A stretch of DNA of 64,000 nt from Candidatus Peribacteria bacterium. Lineage in GTDB: Bacteria; Patescibacteriota; Gracilibacteria; Peribacterales; Peribacteraceae. Position 1 is the stretch's first letter. Each line of letters starts with the position of its first letter. The DNA lies in contig JAHFJM010000001.1 in assembly GCA_023245935.1 (NCBI GenBank), positions 186,001 through 250,000 on the forward strand, in the 5' to 3' direction. This document shows positions 40,202 through 48,533 of the stretch, in pieces. A program made the translations under genes and the position numbers. The notes beneath the pieces were generated by a model. The model did no database searches, was not told the DNA's origin, and saw only the letters and a program-made list of their open reading frames with translations.

Positions 40202-43063
40202 TTACTCAAACACAAACATCACCCTCTCTTCTGCGGTATTAAAGTACTGATCTGTCACAACAACTTTGAATGTGTGCTGTCCGGTTCGTTCGATCGTCCG
40301 CGGCACACGAACGTTTCCCTCGTACGGAGGAGCATCGAAGCTCCGGAGCGGTTTATCGTCGATGAAGAACTGCACGGACGTGACCGGCGATGCCGAATTC
40401 ACAGTCACGACCGGTGTGAACGAGGGATACGGAACCGTGCCGCCCGAGACCGGAGAAGAAATACTCACGGTCGGTTTCTGTCCGCGTCCGGGAGTCAGCG
40501 CCGGGTCACACTCCTTCGTCGGTGCGAGGGGCAGAGGGAGGAGTGAGCCTGAGTGATCCAGCGTCGCATTCCACTTCTCCATTTCCTTCGTCGCCCACTC
40601 CTGCACGCCGTCTTCCCACGTTGGCCAGCGAGTAGGGAGTTCGCTCTTCGGGACAAAGAAGTTTTGTTCTTCCGTTGCATCCTGTGGGCAAGCGGGAGAG
40701 CTCAGCAGCCCCGATACTTTGTCGATCTTGAGTGTGACGCAGCCGGGATCCGATTCGCTTGGCGTCTGTTCTTCGAGGAAAAGATCGCTGCCTTGCATGG
40801 TAGGGGGAGTGCAAGCGGATGCGAGTTTCCCTGAGAGGCGCGAGAGCAGCGGATGTGTCAGATGATCGGGTTCAGTGAAGGCGATCTTCACGTTCTTCAT
40901 TTTCCGCTGCGCCTCCGCCATGAAGTCATGCCAGATTGGCGCTGCGGTTGTTAAGCCGTCGGCTTTCTCGAAGAGCGATTGGCTCGTCGCATTTCCGACC
41001 CATACACCGGTAATCAGGTTCGGCGTGAAGCCCATCGTCCACGTGCTCTCGGGACGCCGGAGCGTGCAGTTCTTCTTCGTATCGCGCTCCAGACACTTGT
41101 TACTGGTTCCAGTTTTTGCCGCTGCAGCCGTACCAGGAACGGAGAGGATCGATTTCCAGTAGTCATTGGGTCTCGCAGACACATCACTGATGACCGACGT
41201 AACTTCTGCCGTGAGGCGCTGATCTATGACTTGCCTCGGCAGTTCCGGCTTCGCGAGGAAGTGAATGTTCCCGTCCCGATCCGTGATTTTCAGGAGCTCC
41301 GTCATCGGACGGAACATGCCGCCGTCGGCGATGGTCGCGTACCCTTGCACCATCTCGGTGAGAGGCACTTCTGCGGCACCGATTGCCAGCGGCCAACCGT
41401 AATCGAAATCCGGATTCGACTTCCTCGTGATCGCTTTCTGGTCGGCGGGTGTGGTGACTCCCATGCGTGATGCAAGCGAGAGCAGAGGCTCCTCGCCGCC
41501 GCCGAGGAAGAACGCTTTGATCGCCGGAATATTCCTGGATCCTCCGAGTGCCTTGCGCATCGTCGTGAGCCCCCAGAACGTGCCGTCGTAGTTGCTCGGC
41601 TGATCGTCTCCGAATTTCGTCGGAACATCGTAGATGACAGATCCCGGACCGAACCCCGCTTCGAAGGCGTTCAGGTACGTGAAGACTTTGAAGCTGGATC
41701 CCGGTTGTCTCGGGGACGATGCCATGTCGATTTTTCCTTCGTGCAGATCATCCGAGAAATCCGCATTCCCGACGTACGCGAGCACTTCACGCGTCACCGG
41801 CGAGAGCGCGACGAGTGCGATGTTGTTCGCTCCGAAACGCTTTCGGATGTCATCCTTGTGGGCTGCCACCACTTTCTCGGCGGCTTGCTGCAGCGTCCAG
41901 TCGAGTGTCGTGGTGATGCGGAAACCGCCTCGCTCCAGCAGACCTTCGTCGATGCCGAGAAGTTCCTCCACACTTTTCTGGATGCCGAGCACGAAGTGCG
42001 GAGCACGGATATTCAGACGGTCCGGTGCAAACGTCATCGTCTTCAAATCACTCAGTGCTTTATTGTATTCATCCAAGCCGATCATCTTCTGATCCATCAT
42101 GTTTTTGAGCACCTGATCCGTTCGTCCGCCGATGTACACCTGCACGGCACCGCTCCCAACCGTTTGACCGATGAGACCGATCTGCACCTGCGCATCGGGG
42201 ATTTTCGATGCCGATGTGATCGAGCCCGCAGCGATCTTCGTTTTGATCTCGGCAGACACCGTTGTCATCCGATGCGGTCCGTAGGGGCTGAAGTACGACG
42301 GTCTCTGCAGAAGCCCCGCGAGTACCGCGGACTGCGCAAGACTCAGGTCTTTCGCGCTGATGGCAAAGTAGCTTCTCGCAGCCTGTTCGATGCCGTAGGC
42401 GTTGCTCCCGAACGGGATCCAGTTCAAGTAAAGTTCGAGAAGCCCTTCTTTGTCGTACTTCGTCTCCAATTGGCAGGCGAGCATGAGTTCGCGTGCTTTA
42501 CGCAGAATCGATCGCTGCCTGCCGACGAGGGCATTCTTCGCAAATTGCTGGGTGAGCGTCGAGCCGCCCGAGCGAACGAAGAGCCCCGGAGCGATTTGGC
42601 TGAGTGCCGCGCGCACGAAGCCGACGACATCGAAACAGCTGCTGCGCTCTAGGAAACGCTCGTCTTCGATCGCGATCGTCGCTTTTTTGGCGAACGGACT
42701 GATCTGATCGCCGCGCACGTACGTTCGGTCCTGCTCGGAGAACAACCGATAGAGTTCGACGCCGTTCCTGTCCAAAATCACCGTGCTCTGAGACGGGAAC
42801 ATCGTCGCGGGATCGTCGATGTTCGGCAGGGTGAACCAGAGGAGAATCAACGTGAGGATGCCGAGGCAGAACACTGCCCCCGCTATTTTCGCCGCCAGGA
42901 GTTTCCACTCCTGCTTTTCCCTCGGTTTTTTGAACCACTGTTGCACTCGTTGCAGTAGCACCTCCATTCTTGCTTTCAGCAGAGACATCCGGGTTCCGGA
43001 AGATTTCTTCATTCTTCTTCCGCTGTCGCCGACGGATCGCTTCGAAAAACCGAGATCGTGCAT
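40202..43063 (-). CDS. Class A penicillin-binding protein with C-terminal Ig-like domain
   Basis: A 953-residue PBP1-type enzyme that polymerises and cross-links peptidoglycan. One membrane helix (57-80) is followed by a GT51 transglycosylase domain with EDERFLER (133) and GGSTLTQQFAKN (166-177). The usual EDxxFxxHxGxD has Arg/Ser at the His/Gly positions. The transpeptidase domain has SSFK (SxxK), SRN (SxN) and KTGTSN. The last 90 residues form an Ig-like domain (SISSPVSGGTVPYPSFTPVV). The start ATG 43063 follows TTGAGC-17-TACAAT by 9 nt; longer readings upstream are unlikely. Confidence 0.95.
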   Translation of the reverse strand: MHDLGFSKRSVGDSGRRMKKSSGTRMSLLKARMEVLLQRVQQWFKKPREKQEWKLLAAKIAGAVFCLGILTLILLWFTLPNIDDPATMFPSQSTVILDRNGVELYRLFSEQDRTYVRGDQISPFAKKATIAIEDERFLERSSCFDVVGFVRAALSQIAPGLFVRSGGSTLTQQFAKNALVGRQRSILRKARELMLACQLETKYDKEGLLELYLNWIPFGSNAYGIEQAARSYFAISAKDLSLAQSAVLAGLLQRPSYFSPYGPHRMTTVSAEIKTKIAAGSITSASKIPDAQVQIGLIGQTVGSGAVQVYIGGRTDQVLKNMMDQKMIGLDEYNKALSDLKTMTFAPDRLNIRAPHFVLGIQKSVEELLGIDEGLLERGGFRITTTLDWTLQQAAEKVVAAHKDDIRKRFGANNIALVALSPVTREVLAYVGNADFSDDLHEGKIDMASSPRQPGSSFKVFTYLNAFEAGFGPGSVIYDVPTKFGDDQPSNYDGTFWGLTTMRKALGGSRNIPAIKAFFLGGGEEPLLSLASRMGVTTPADQKAITRKSNPDFDYGWPLAIGAAEVPLTEMVQGYATIADGGMFRPMTELLKITDRDGNIHFLAKPELPRQVIDQRLTAEVTSVISDVSARPNDYWKSILSVPGTAAAAKTGTSNKCLERDTKKNCTLRRPESTWTMGFTPNLITGVWVGNATSQSLFEKADGLTTAAPIWHDFMAEAQRKMKNVKIAFTEPDHLTHPLLSRLSGKLASACTPPTMQGSDLFLEEQTPSESDPGCVTLKIDKVSGLLSSPACPQDATEEQNFFVPKSELPTRWPTWEDGVQEWATKEMEKWNATLDHSGSLLPLPLAPTKECDPALTPGRGQKPTVSISSPVSGGTVPYPSFTPVVTVNSASPVTSVQFFIDDKPLRSFDAPPYEGNVRVPRTIERTGQHTFKVVVTDQYFNTAEERVMFVFE

Positions 43064-43072
43064 GGACACTGC

Positions 43073-43113
43073 ATTGTAGAGCGCTTGGGAGGTTGGCTCA
43101 ACTGTGCTATACT
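43073..43113. promoter_or_regulatory. Overlapping divergent promoters of PBP and T4SS-type pilin genes
   Basis: Minus strand: TTGAGC (43101-43096), 17 bp, TACAAT (43078-43073). Plus strand: TTGGGA (43085-43090), 17 bp, TATACT (43108-43113) with extended TGC. The two promoters interlock within 41 bp; each -35 lies in the other's spacer, so simultaneous binding seems impossible. Confidence 0.75.
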
Positions 43114-43119
43114 GTTTCG

Positions 43120-43479
43120 ATGACAAAACGAATCATGACCGCCGCGTTCCTGCTCCTGCTCCCGCTTGCATTGTTTGCTGCGCCACCTGCCGGTTGCATC
43201 GGGGATGGTGCCGGTGGCATGAAGACATGCATCGATACGGGCGTTCACAGCACCGTTCCCCAAATCATGCAGGGATTCGTGAACGTTCTCCTTGGCTGGT
43301 CGGCTCTGGTTGCCATGACGCTCTTCATGCTCGGAGCCATTCTGATGGTCGGATCCGGCGGAGAGGAAAAGTTCCTCACGTCCGGAAAAGCGATCATGAA
43401 AGCTTCCATGATGGGTTTTGCAGTGATCATGAGCTCGTGGTTGATTCTCAGTACGGTGATCTACTTTATCGTGTCTTAA
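43120..43479 (+). CDS. T4SS-type (VirB2/TrbC-like) pilin-like membrane protein
   Basis: A 119-residue protein with a signal peptide (MTAAFLLLLPLALFAAPPAG), then a short polar part with two Cys and two hydrophobic segments (VLLGWSALVAMTLFMLGAILM and MMGFAVIMSSWLILSTVIYFIV). This is the layout of VirB2/TrbC-type pilins and of the small T4SS-pilin family common in Patescibacteria. No other T4SS gene is nearby. The start is clear: TGCTATACT ends 6 nt before ATG 43120. It may form a channel or a surface fibre; the role is not known. Confidence 0.75.
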   Translation: MTKRIMTAAFLLLLPLALFAAPPAGCIGDGAGGMKTCIDTGVHSTVPQIMQGFVNVLLGWSALVAMTLFMLGAILMVGSGGEEKFLTSGKAIMKASMMGFAVIMSSWLILSTVIYFIVS

Positions 43480-43504
43480 TGTTCCATCTGTTACACTTTC
43501 CCAC

Positions 43505-44095
43505 ATGCACCAGCTTTCACCGGATCAAATCGAGACCATCTTCATTCAGGCGGAGCAGCTGAAGTTCGACGGGAAGTACAGCGAAGCCCTCGGTCTTCTG
43601 GAGGAACTCCTCGCAGCGGATCCGGAGAATGTGATGGCACTTGAAGAGCTTGCAGACAATGAACTCAGTCTCGGACAGTACGAGCGCGCGCGTGTTGCCG
43701 CCAATCGCGCATTGGCACTCGATACAAACAGTTTCGCAGCGCACTACATTCTCGGTTTCGTTGCGTCACACGTTGAGGATTGGTCGACCTCCATTCAGGA
43801 ACTCAAGATTGCCAATGCGCTCGATCAGAACAATCCGGAGATTCTGCGCTGCCTCGGTTGGTCCCTCTTCTCGTCGGGGAAGATGATCGAAGGGATGGTG
43901 ACGTTGGAACGTGCGTTGAATTTGGAGGAGCAGAATCCTCTGATTCTCTGCGATCTGGGTGTCGTGTATCTGCAGTCGAAGAACTTCCAGAAATCGAAGT
44001 CACTCCTCCGTCGGGCGCTCGATCTTGATCCGAAGAGCGTACGGGTACGCGAGTGTCTCGATATGGTGGAGCGGGTTGAGAAACACGTTGTATGA
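43505..44095 (+). CDS. TPR repeat protein, 196 aa
   Basis: A soluble protein of about five tetratricopeptide units (for example ALGLLEELLAADPENVMALEELADNEL in the first part and LGVVYLQSKNFQKSKSLLRRAL in the last). No signal peptide or membrane helix. TPR proteins act as scaffolds. An extended -10 box TGTTACACT ends 7 nt before the ATG at 43505. The gene follows the T4SS-type pilin gene in the same direction and precedes ftsX. Confidence 0.85.
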   Translation: MHQLSPDQIETIFIQAEQLKFDGKYSEALGLLEELLAADPENVMALEELADNELSLGQYERARVAANRALALDTNSFAAHYILGFVASHVEDWSTSIQELKIANALDQNNPEILRCLGWSLFSSGKMIEGMVTLERALNLEEQNPLILCDLGVVYLQSKNFQKSKSLLRRALDLDPKSVRVRECLDMVERVEKHVV

Positions 44096-44098
44096 AGG

Positions 44099-44216
44099 AA
44101 GCAAAGGAGTGAAAGGAATCAAAAGAAACAAAGGAACAGTATCTCGAACACTGTAATCAAAAAGATTTCCTTTTACTCTTTTCATTCCTTTCTCTCGTTT
44201 CTCTCCTTTTCCTGTT
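44099..44216. repeat. Purine/pyrimidine inverted repeat between TPR gene and ftsX
   Basis: A purine-rich arm (44103-44137, AAAGGAGTGAAAGGAATCAA and on) is followed by a pyrimidine-rich arm (44170-44213) which, reversed, reads GAAAGGAATGAAAAG. The best match is 14 of 15 bases, with weaker homology over about 35 bp. A small hairpin (ACAGT...ACTGT) lies between. It resembles short-period repeat debris rather than a mobile element. Confidence 0.65.
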
Positions 44217-44228
44217 ACAATCAATCCC

Positions 44229-45197
44229 ATGTCGAACATGGAGATGCCATTCGTATTGCGGAGAGGAATCGCGCGCGGAATCAAGAACGTCGTACGCGAG
44301 TCCGGATGGGGGACGGCGCTCGGGTCGCTCTTCGGCGTGCTCTTCCTCGGGCAGGTGCTTCTGCTGCTTGTCTTCGGCGTGCAGGGAGGGCTTCAGCTTC
44401 TGGAGCAGCAGACCGATCTTCGTCTGCAGATCCTCGAATCGGCGAGCGACAGTCAGATCCAAGATCTCTTCCAAAATATACGACAACTTCCATTCGTGTC
44501 CGATGTCGTCTACATCACGAGGGAGCAGGCGTACGAACGTCAGAAGCAGCGTGACCCCGACCTCGTGACGTTCCTCGAAAAATTCGGCATCGACAATCCG
44601 TTTCCGGAGACCATCGGCGTGAGACTCAAGACCCTCACGGACTATGCAGCCTTCGTACGGTTTCTCCGGCAGCCCGTGTTCGCGAAAGTGGTGAACCCCG
44701 AATTCCTGTCGCAGACGACCGATCAGGAGCAGCAGGTGTACCGCCTGATCGAAGCAGTGAGGAGCGGCGAGTACATCCTCTTCTTCGTCGTTGCGGTTCT
44801 GGTCGTTGCGGTTCTCTTCGTCGTCGTCGAGCTCGTGCGGCGTCGCGTGCTCAGCAAGCGCGAAGAGCTCTTCGTCGAGCAGCTCGTCGGTGCGGACAGG
44901 CTCACGATCCTCGTTCCGTTCTGCATCGAGATGATCTGCCTTTTGGGTCTTGCTCTTCTCTTCTCGTTGATGCTCACGGGAATCGTTCTCCTGGTTCTCC
45001 CCGTGTTCCTGCCGGCACTCGGAGCGACCGGGCTCTTCGGTGTTTGGTCCACCGTGACGATGCACGGCATTGTTTCGTCACTGCTCTGGCTGCTGCCGCT
45101 CGAAATTCTCGGTGTGATACTGCTTGCGACTCTCGGAACGGTTTTCGCACTTCGCTCTGAAACAGCGATGCAGCTGTTGCCGCTCCTACCGTCATAA
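44229..45197 (+). CDS. ftsX: FtsX-like cell-division permease
   Basis: A 322-residue protein with the FtsX topology: one N-terminal membrane helix (LFLGQVLLLLVFGVQGG), an extracytoplasmic loop of about 120 residues (including RQLPFVSDVVYITREQAYERQ), then three membrane helices. FtsX works with the ATPase FtsE to activate cell-wall hydrolases at division. ftsE is not adjacent; it may lie elsewhere. An extended -10 TGTTACAAT ends 7 nt before the ATG at 44229. recO follows after 2 bp. Confidence 0.9.
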   Translation: MSNMEMPFVLRRGIARGIKNVVRESGWGTALGSLFGVLFLGQVLLLLVFGVQGGLQLLEQQTDLRLQILESASDSQIQDLFQNIRQLPFVSDVVYITREQAYERQKQRDPDLVTFLEKFGIDNPFPETIGVRLKTLTDYAAFVRFLRQPVFAKVVNPEFLSQTTDQEQQVYRLIEAVRSGEYILFFVVAVLVVAVLFVVVELVRRRVLSKREELFVEQLVGADRLTILVPFCIEMICLLGLALLFSLMLTGIVLLVLPVFLPALGATGLFGVWSTVTMHGIVSSLLWLLPLEILGVILLATLGTVFALRSETAMQLLPLLPS

Positions 45198-45199
45198 CG

Positions 45200-45949
45200 T
45201 TGCCAAAATCCTGGACAGATCAGGCGATCGTACTGCGCACGTATAACGTGGGAGAGACGGATCGTTTCTGCTTGCTCCTCACAGAGCATCACGGACGCGT
45301 TGCCGCACGTGCAAATGGCGTGCGTCGTCTCCTCAGCAGACGTGGAAGCGGTTTGCTGCCGCTGCATCACATCAGTATTGTCTGTGATCTGCATTCGTTC
45401 GGGCTCTCGATTGTCTCATCTGCCAGTCTTCATTCCCACGCACAAAGTTGGCAGGATCCGCACGCATTCTCGTGCGCGCAGCAGGGGATTGAATTGCTTC
45501 TCAAGCTCACAGAGGAATCATCCCCGATGCCACAGGTGTACTTCCTGACGTGTGATTTCATCGACGCCTGCGCACTTCAAAATCCCGCGCGTTTTCCGCC
45601 TCTCTTCACGCTCAAGCTTCTTTCGATGCTCGGTGTCAGCCCTTCCCTCACACATTCTTCGATTGATCATCGTCCGCTTCCCACGGAGGGAACCATTGTC
45701 TTTTCACATCGACTCGGAGGGCTTGTCGATCGAAGGGATGATCCTGCAGGCGTACGTCTCTCTCCGGATCTTCTGCATCTCTTTCACACGCTTGAGAAGT
45801 GTTCTCTTCCTGCCATTCCTGATCTTTCCCGTTCGCTTCTTGCAGAACTCACGATGTTCGTTCACTGCTTAACAGGCAGCCAGCTCGGGCTGTCGCTGAG
45901 GGCACCCGATGTCAGTCTTGCCATGTCTTCCGGCGTCACACCGACCTGA
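45200..45949 (+). CDS. recO: DNA repair protein RecO
   Basis: A 249-residue RecO: an N-terminal OB fold (DQAIVLRTYNVGETDRFCLLLTEHHGRVAARANGVRR) followed by a helical domain with the family pattern (GIELLLKLTEESSPMPQVYFL). RecO loads RecA at gaps with RecR. The start TTG at 45200 follows the ftsX stop by 2 bp. A TACCGT hexamer ends 6 nt before it, so it may also have a leaderless start. The last 88 bp overlap the convergent vanW-family gene, an unusually long overlap of two real genes. Confidence 0.85.
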   Translation: MPKSWTDQAIVLRTYNVGETDRFCLLLTEHHGRVAARANGVRRLLSRRGSGLLPLHHISIVCDLHSFGLSIVSSASLHSHAQSWQDPHAFSCAQQGIELLLKLTEESSPMPQVYFLTCDFIDACALQNPARFPPLFTLKLLSMLGVSPSLTHSSIDHRPLPTEGTIVFSHRLGGLVDRRDDPAGVRLSPDLLHLFHTLEKCSLPAIPDLSRSLLAELTMFVHCLTGSQLGLSLRAPDVSLAMSSGVTPT

Positions 45950-47163
45950 AAAGTGAGCGGTCGTGCTTCGTACGCGGAGAAGAAATGTTCGATTGTCGCA
46001 CCCGATCCCTCCTTCGATATCGTCCGGTACCACATGGCTTTCATCCCGTCGTGCGCTTCGCCTGCTTTCCTCTTCTCTCCAACCGGAATATCGGTTGTGT
46101 AGGAAATTTTTTCGCCGCTCGGCGCATCTTTGCGCTCGGTGATGTACGGTCCGAAAACCTCGGATGTTCGCTTGTCACGCGTTCCGTAGTAGATGAAGAA
46201 TGCCCGGCTCCGGTCATCAATGAACGTTTGCATCAGGAGCGCTCCCGGGGTGTCATTCCGGAATTTCATATCCACGTTCGGCGGGTACACCGTCGCATCG
46301 GTTCCCTGAGGGCTGTAGTAACTCACCGCGTAGCTGTGGTTCTTCCGCTGCACGATCGGCATGCCGTACTCCCACGGTCCGCGGAATGCGGTCGTACTAA
46401 CCTGACAGAGCCCGCCACCGTAATCCGGGATTGTCGTATCGCCTTGAATCACCAACTCTTTCCGGTATCCGGTTTTCTCGTTCACGGGTCCGAGTGTTTC
46501 ATCGAACGAGAAGACCGAGCCTTGAGGGATCAGGTGACCGTTGAAACGCGCGACACCGACGCCGATGTTGTGGCGGCGATTCACCGGAGATTTCGCGAAG
46601 ACTGATTCGCCGATGGTCACGACTTCCTTGATGCCAAGCTTCTGTAGTTCTTGATCGTTCACGGTAATTTTTGGTTGAGCTTCGGTGACCGGCAGGTTGA
46701 CAGTTCCAACGTCATTTTCGAGTGCGGTCTTCGTGAGCTCCGCTGCGAGCGGCAGGTTGATCGCTCTTCCGGTCAGCCCTTTGCCGTCGAAGAGAATGCT
46801 TCCCGACACGGATCTGTTGATGATCACCGATCCCGCATCGCGATCGAGCACCGATCCGATCACCTGATCGATCGTCGCTATGATTGCCTCGCTGTTCCAG
46901 TCGGCGGACCGTTCTTTCGTCCAACCATCTTCGACGATCGTGTTTTTCCCGCAACTCAAGAACCGTGCCGGCGGTATTGCCTCAATTCCTCGATAAAACC
47001 AGCGCTCCGTCGCTTGCCGCCACTCGGGATGTGCGCCGACGGGAATCGTGAAGAGATGGTGACCGTACGTAAATGTGACAGCAGACGGTGCTGCCTCTGT
47101 TCGTTCGATCGGCAAGATCGTGATGACCCCTGCAAACAAAAATGTGAAGAGAAATCTGCGCAT
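45862..47163 (-). CDS. VanW-family secreted protein
   Basis: A 433-residue protein with a signal peptide (RRFLFTFLFAGVITILPIERTEA). The VanW domain is clear: GVARFNGHLIPQGSVFSFDE, then PDYGGGLCQVSTTAFRGP and VQRKNHSYAVSYYSPQGTDAT. VanW domains are common in cell-wall-associated proteins of Gram-positive bacteria and CPR; the biochemical role is unsettled. The N-terminal half may be a substrate-binding domain. TACACT ends exactly 6 nt before the ATG at 47163. Confidence 0.93.
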   Translation of the reverse strand: MRRFLFTFLFAGVITILPIERTEAAPSAVTFTYGHHLFTIPVGAHPEWRQATERWFYRGIEAIPPARFLSCGKNTIVEDGWTKERSADWNSEAIIATIDQVIGSVLDRDAGSVIINRSVSGSILFDGKGLTGRAINLPLAAELTKTALENDVGTVNLPVTEAQPKITVNDQELQKLGIKEVVTIGESVFAKSPVNRRHNIGVGVARFNGHLIPQGSVFSFDETLGPVNEKTGYRKELVIQGDTTIPDYGGGLCQVSTTAFRGPWEYGMPIVQRKNHSYAVSYYSPQGTDATVYPPNVDMKFRNDTPGALLMQTFIDDRSRAFFIYYGTRDKRTSEVFGPYITERKDAPSGEKISYTTDIPVGEKRKAGEAHDGMKAMWYRTISKEGSGATIEHFFSAYEARPLTFQVGVTPEDMARLTSGALSDSPSWLPVKQ

Positions 47164-47177
47164 GGCGCGAGTGTACG

Positions 47178-47738
47178 TTATTTCTTCCCCATCATCTCAT
47201 CCAATGCCCGGTTCACGAGCAAGTCCGCTCTCGTGTTCTTCTCACGCGGGATGTAGACGAATGTCACGTGCGGGAAATGGCTCTTGAGTTCGTTGATTTC
47301 CTGCACGAGGGGAGTGAAGGTCGCCATCTTCACGCGGTACTCGCCGTTCAGTTGCTTCACGACGAGCTCGGAGTCGAGGTGGCAGATGAGGTGATTCGGG
47401 TGAAACTCTTCGGCGATCTTGAGTCCCGTGATCAGGGCTCTGTACTCGGCGATGTTATTGGTCTCAACCCCGATGCATTCGCCGTACTCACGCAGCACTT
47501 CATTCTTGAGCGGGTCGAAGAGCACGCAGCCCACCGCCGCCTGCCCCGGGTTTCCGCGCGATCCGCCATCGCTATAAAGGTGCAGAGTCCCGCCGATCGC
47601 CTGCGGTTGCTTCGTGTCATCCGGTCGATGCGTATCGAGAGCTTTCGCGACGACCTCCGCGACGAATTCGCTCTGATCGTGTGTATCGGGAAAAACCGCT
47701 GCGAGTTTTTTCTGGAGTGCGAGTGGGAGGCGAACCAT
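47178..47738 (-). CDS. Ribonuclease HI-like protein with N-terminal extension
   Basis: A 186-residue protein. The RNase H fold starts near residue 53 with LHLYSDGGSRGNPGQAAVG (first Asp), NNIAEYRALITGL (Glu), HLDSELVVKQL (Asp) and KNTRADLLVNRALD (last Asp), so all four metal ligands are present. It removes RNA from RNA-DNA hybrids. The first 50 residues (VRLPLALQKKLAAVFP) are an added helical domain. TATACT ends exactly 6 nt before ATG 47738. The end is 14 bp from the vanW start, and both run the same way. Confidence 0.9.
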   Translation of the reverse strand: MVRLPLALQKKLAAVFPDTHDQSEFVAEVVAKALDTHRPDDTKQPQAIGGTLHLYSDGGSRGNPGQAAVGCVLFDPLKNEVLREYGECIGVETNNIAEYRALITGLKIAEEFHPNHLICHLDSELVVKQLNGEYRVKMATFTPLVQEINELKSHFPHVTFVYIPREKNTRADLLVNRALDEMMGKK

Positions 47739-47790
47739 GGTGGAAGTATAGCGAAAAGCGGATGTTTGTGAGGTGGAATGTGGATCGTGC

Positions 47791-47886
47791 GAGTAGTAAG
47801 TAGTATGAAGTAAGAAGTACGGCAAGCCTCACACTCTGGTTTTGCATGCAATTCTTGCTACTTACTTCTTACTACATACTTCTTGT
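47791..47886. repeat. Short-period AGTA-rich inverted repeat
   Basis: AGTAGTAAGTAGTATGAAGT on the left (47792 on) and GTACTTCTTACTACATACTT-type sequence on the right (47859-47884) are inverted copies, 20 of 22 bases alike, about 40 bp apart. The right arm codes for the last residues of the HesB fusion protein (EVCSKK, stop). It is similar in kind to the insertions in purH and yebC. Confidence 0.6.
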
Positions 47887-48476
47887 GCGCAAGCACAATC
47901 TTTCCCCTCACACCCACACGCTTCTTCCATATCCAACTTGAACTTTCCTTCCCGAAAATCCACCGTCGATCCTCCAATGCGCCACAGCGTTTCCGGTGAC
48001 GCGATGAGCGAGACACCTGCAACACCTTTGCTAACGAAGGCAGCGTCGTTGCTCATGGGTTTATCGGTAAATTCCATGCAAAATCCTCCCTGAGAATCCG
48101 TTGTCACCCGAAGGCAGATAGATTTTTTCTTTTCTTGTTTGCCAATCAGCTTCAGCGCTTCTGCTGCTGCTTTCGTGAGGATCAGTGTTTCCGGTTTTTT
48201 CGGAGCGGCATCGATCAGTTCCTGCACATCTGCGACAAGATTCTCGATGTCGACGTCTGTGAGCCCATGGCTTCTCGCTCCGGCATCGAGTGAATCCATG
48301 GTATTGAACGCGCACTGGAAGCAGTGCAGACCGTACTCAGCGAGGATGTCGGCGGCTCCGGAATGGAGTGCGATGACGTCCAAAACGTTCATATCAGGGT
48401 CTACACTCGGTCGAAAAGACTTCTTCCGCCTCGTCTTTCTCTTGGCAGTACCCTTCGATTGTCGTTTCATCGGCAT
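47862..48476 (-). CDS. DUF1858-HesB/IscA fusion protein
   Basis: A 204-residue protein. A basic N-terminus (KRQSKGTAKRKTRRKKSF) precedes a DUF1858 domain (MNVLDVIALHSGAADILAEYGLHCFQC, 30-85), which often occurs beside redox or Fe-S proteins. From residue about 96 follows an A-type Fe-S carrier domain (LTKAAAEALKLIG, then CLRVTTDSQGGFCMEFTDKP). The C-terminus is Cys-rich (EACGCEGKDCACAQEVC). Likely an Fe-S carrier or repair factor. A TAGACT box ends exactly 6 nt before the ATG at 48476; it shares bases with the promoter of the divergent protease. Confidence 0.85.
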   Translation of the reverse strand: MPMKRQSKGTAKRKTRRKKSFRPSVDPDMNVLDVIALHSGAADILAEYGLHCFQCAFNTMDSLDAGARSHGLTDVDIENLVADVQELIDAAPKKPETLILTKAAAEALKLIGKQEKKKSICLRVTTDSQGGFCMEFTDKPMSNDAAFVSKGVAGVSLIASPETLWRIGGSTVDFREGKFKLDMEEACGCEGKDCACAQEVCSKK

Positions 48477-48482
48477 GAATTG

Positions 48483-48492
48483 AGTCTATACT
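48483..48492. promoter_or_regulatory. Shared -10 region of HesB-fusion and protease genes
   Basis: AGTCTATACT contains TAGACT on the minus strand and TATACT on the plus strand, overlapping at the central TA. The minus box ends 6 nt before ATG 48476; the plus box is 41 nt before ATG 48534. The geometry matches the one at 52289-52298. Confidence 0.65.
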
Positions 48493-48533
48493 CGAGTCGT
48501 CTTTCTGTTGACCCTTTTTCATCCGGTTTTTCC

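Noticed and set aside
40202-43126. Upstream start of the PBP gene at 43126
   Set aside because: It would run through the clear TTGAGC-17-TACAAT promoter; the ATG at 43063 fits both the promoter and the family.
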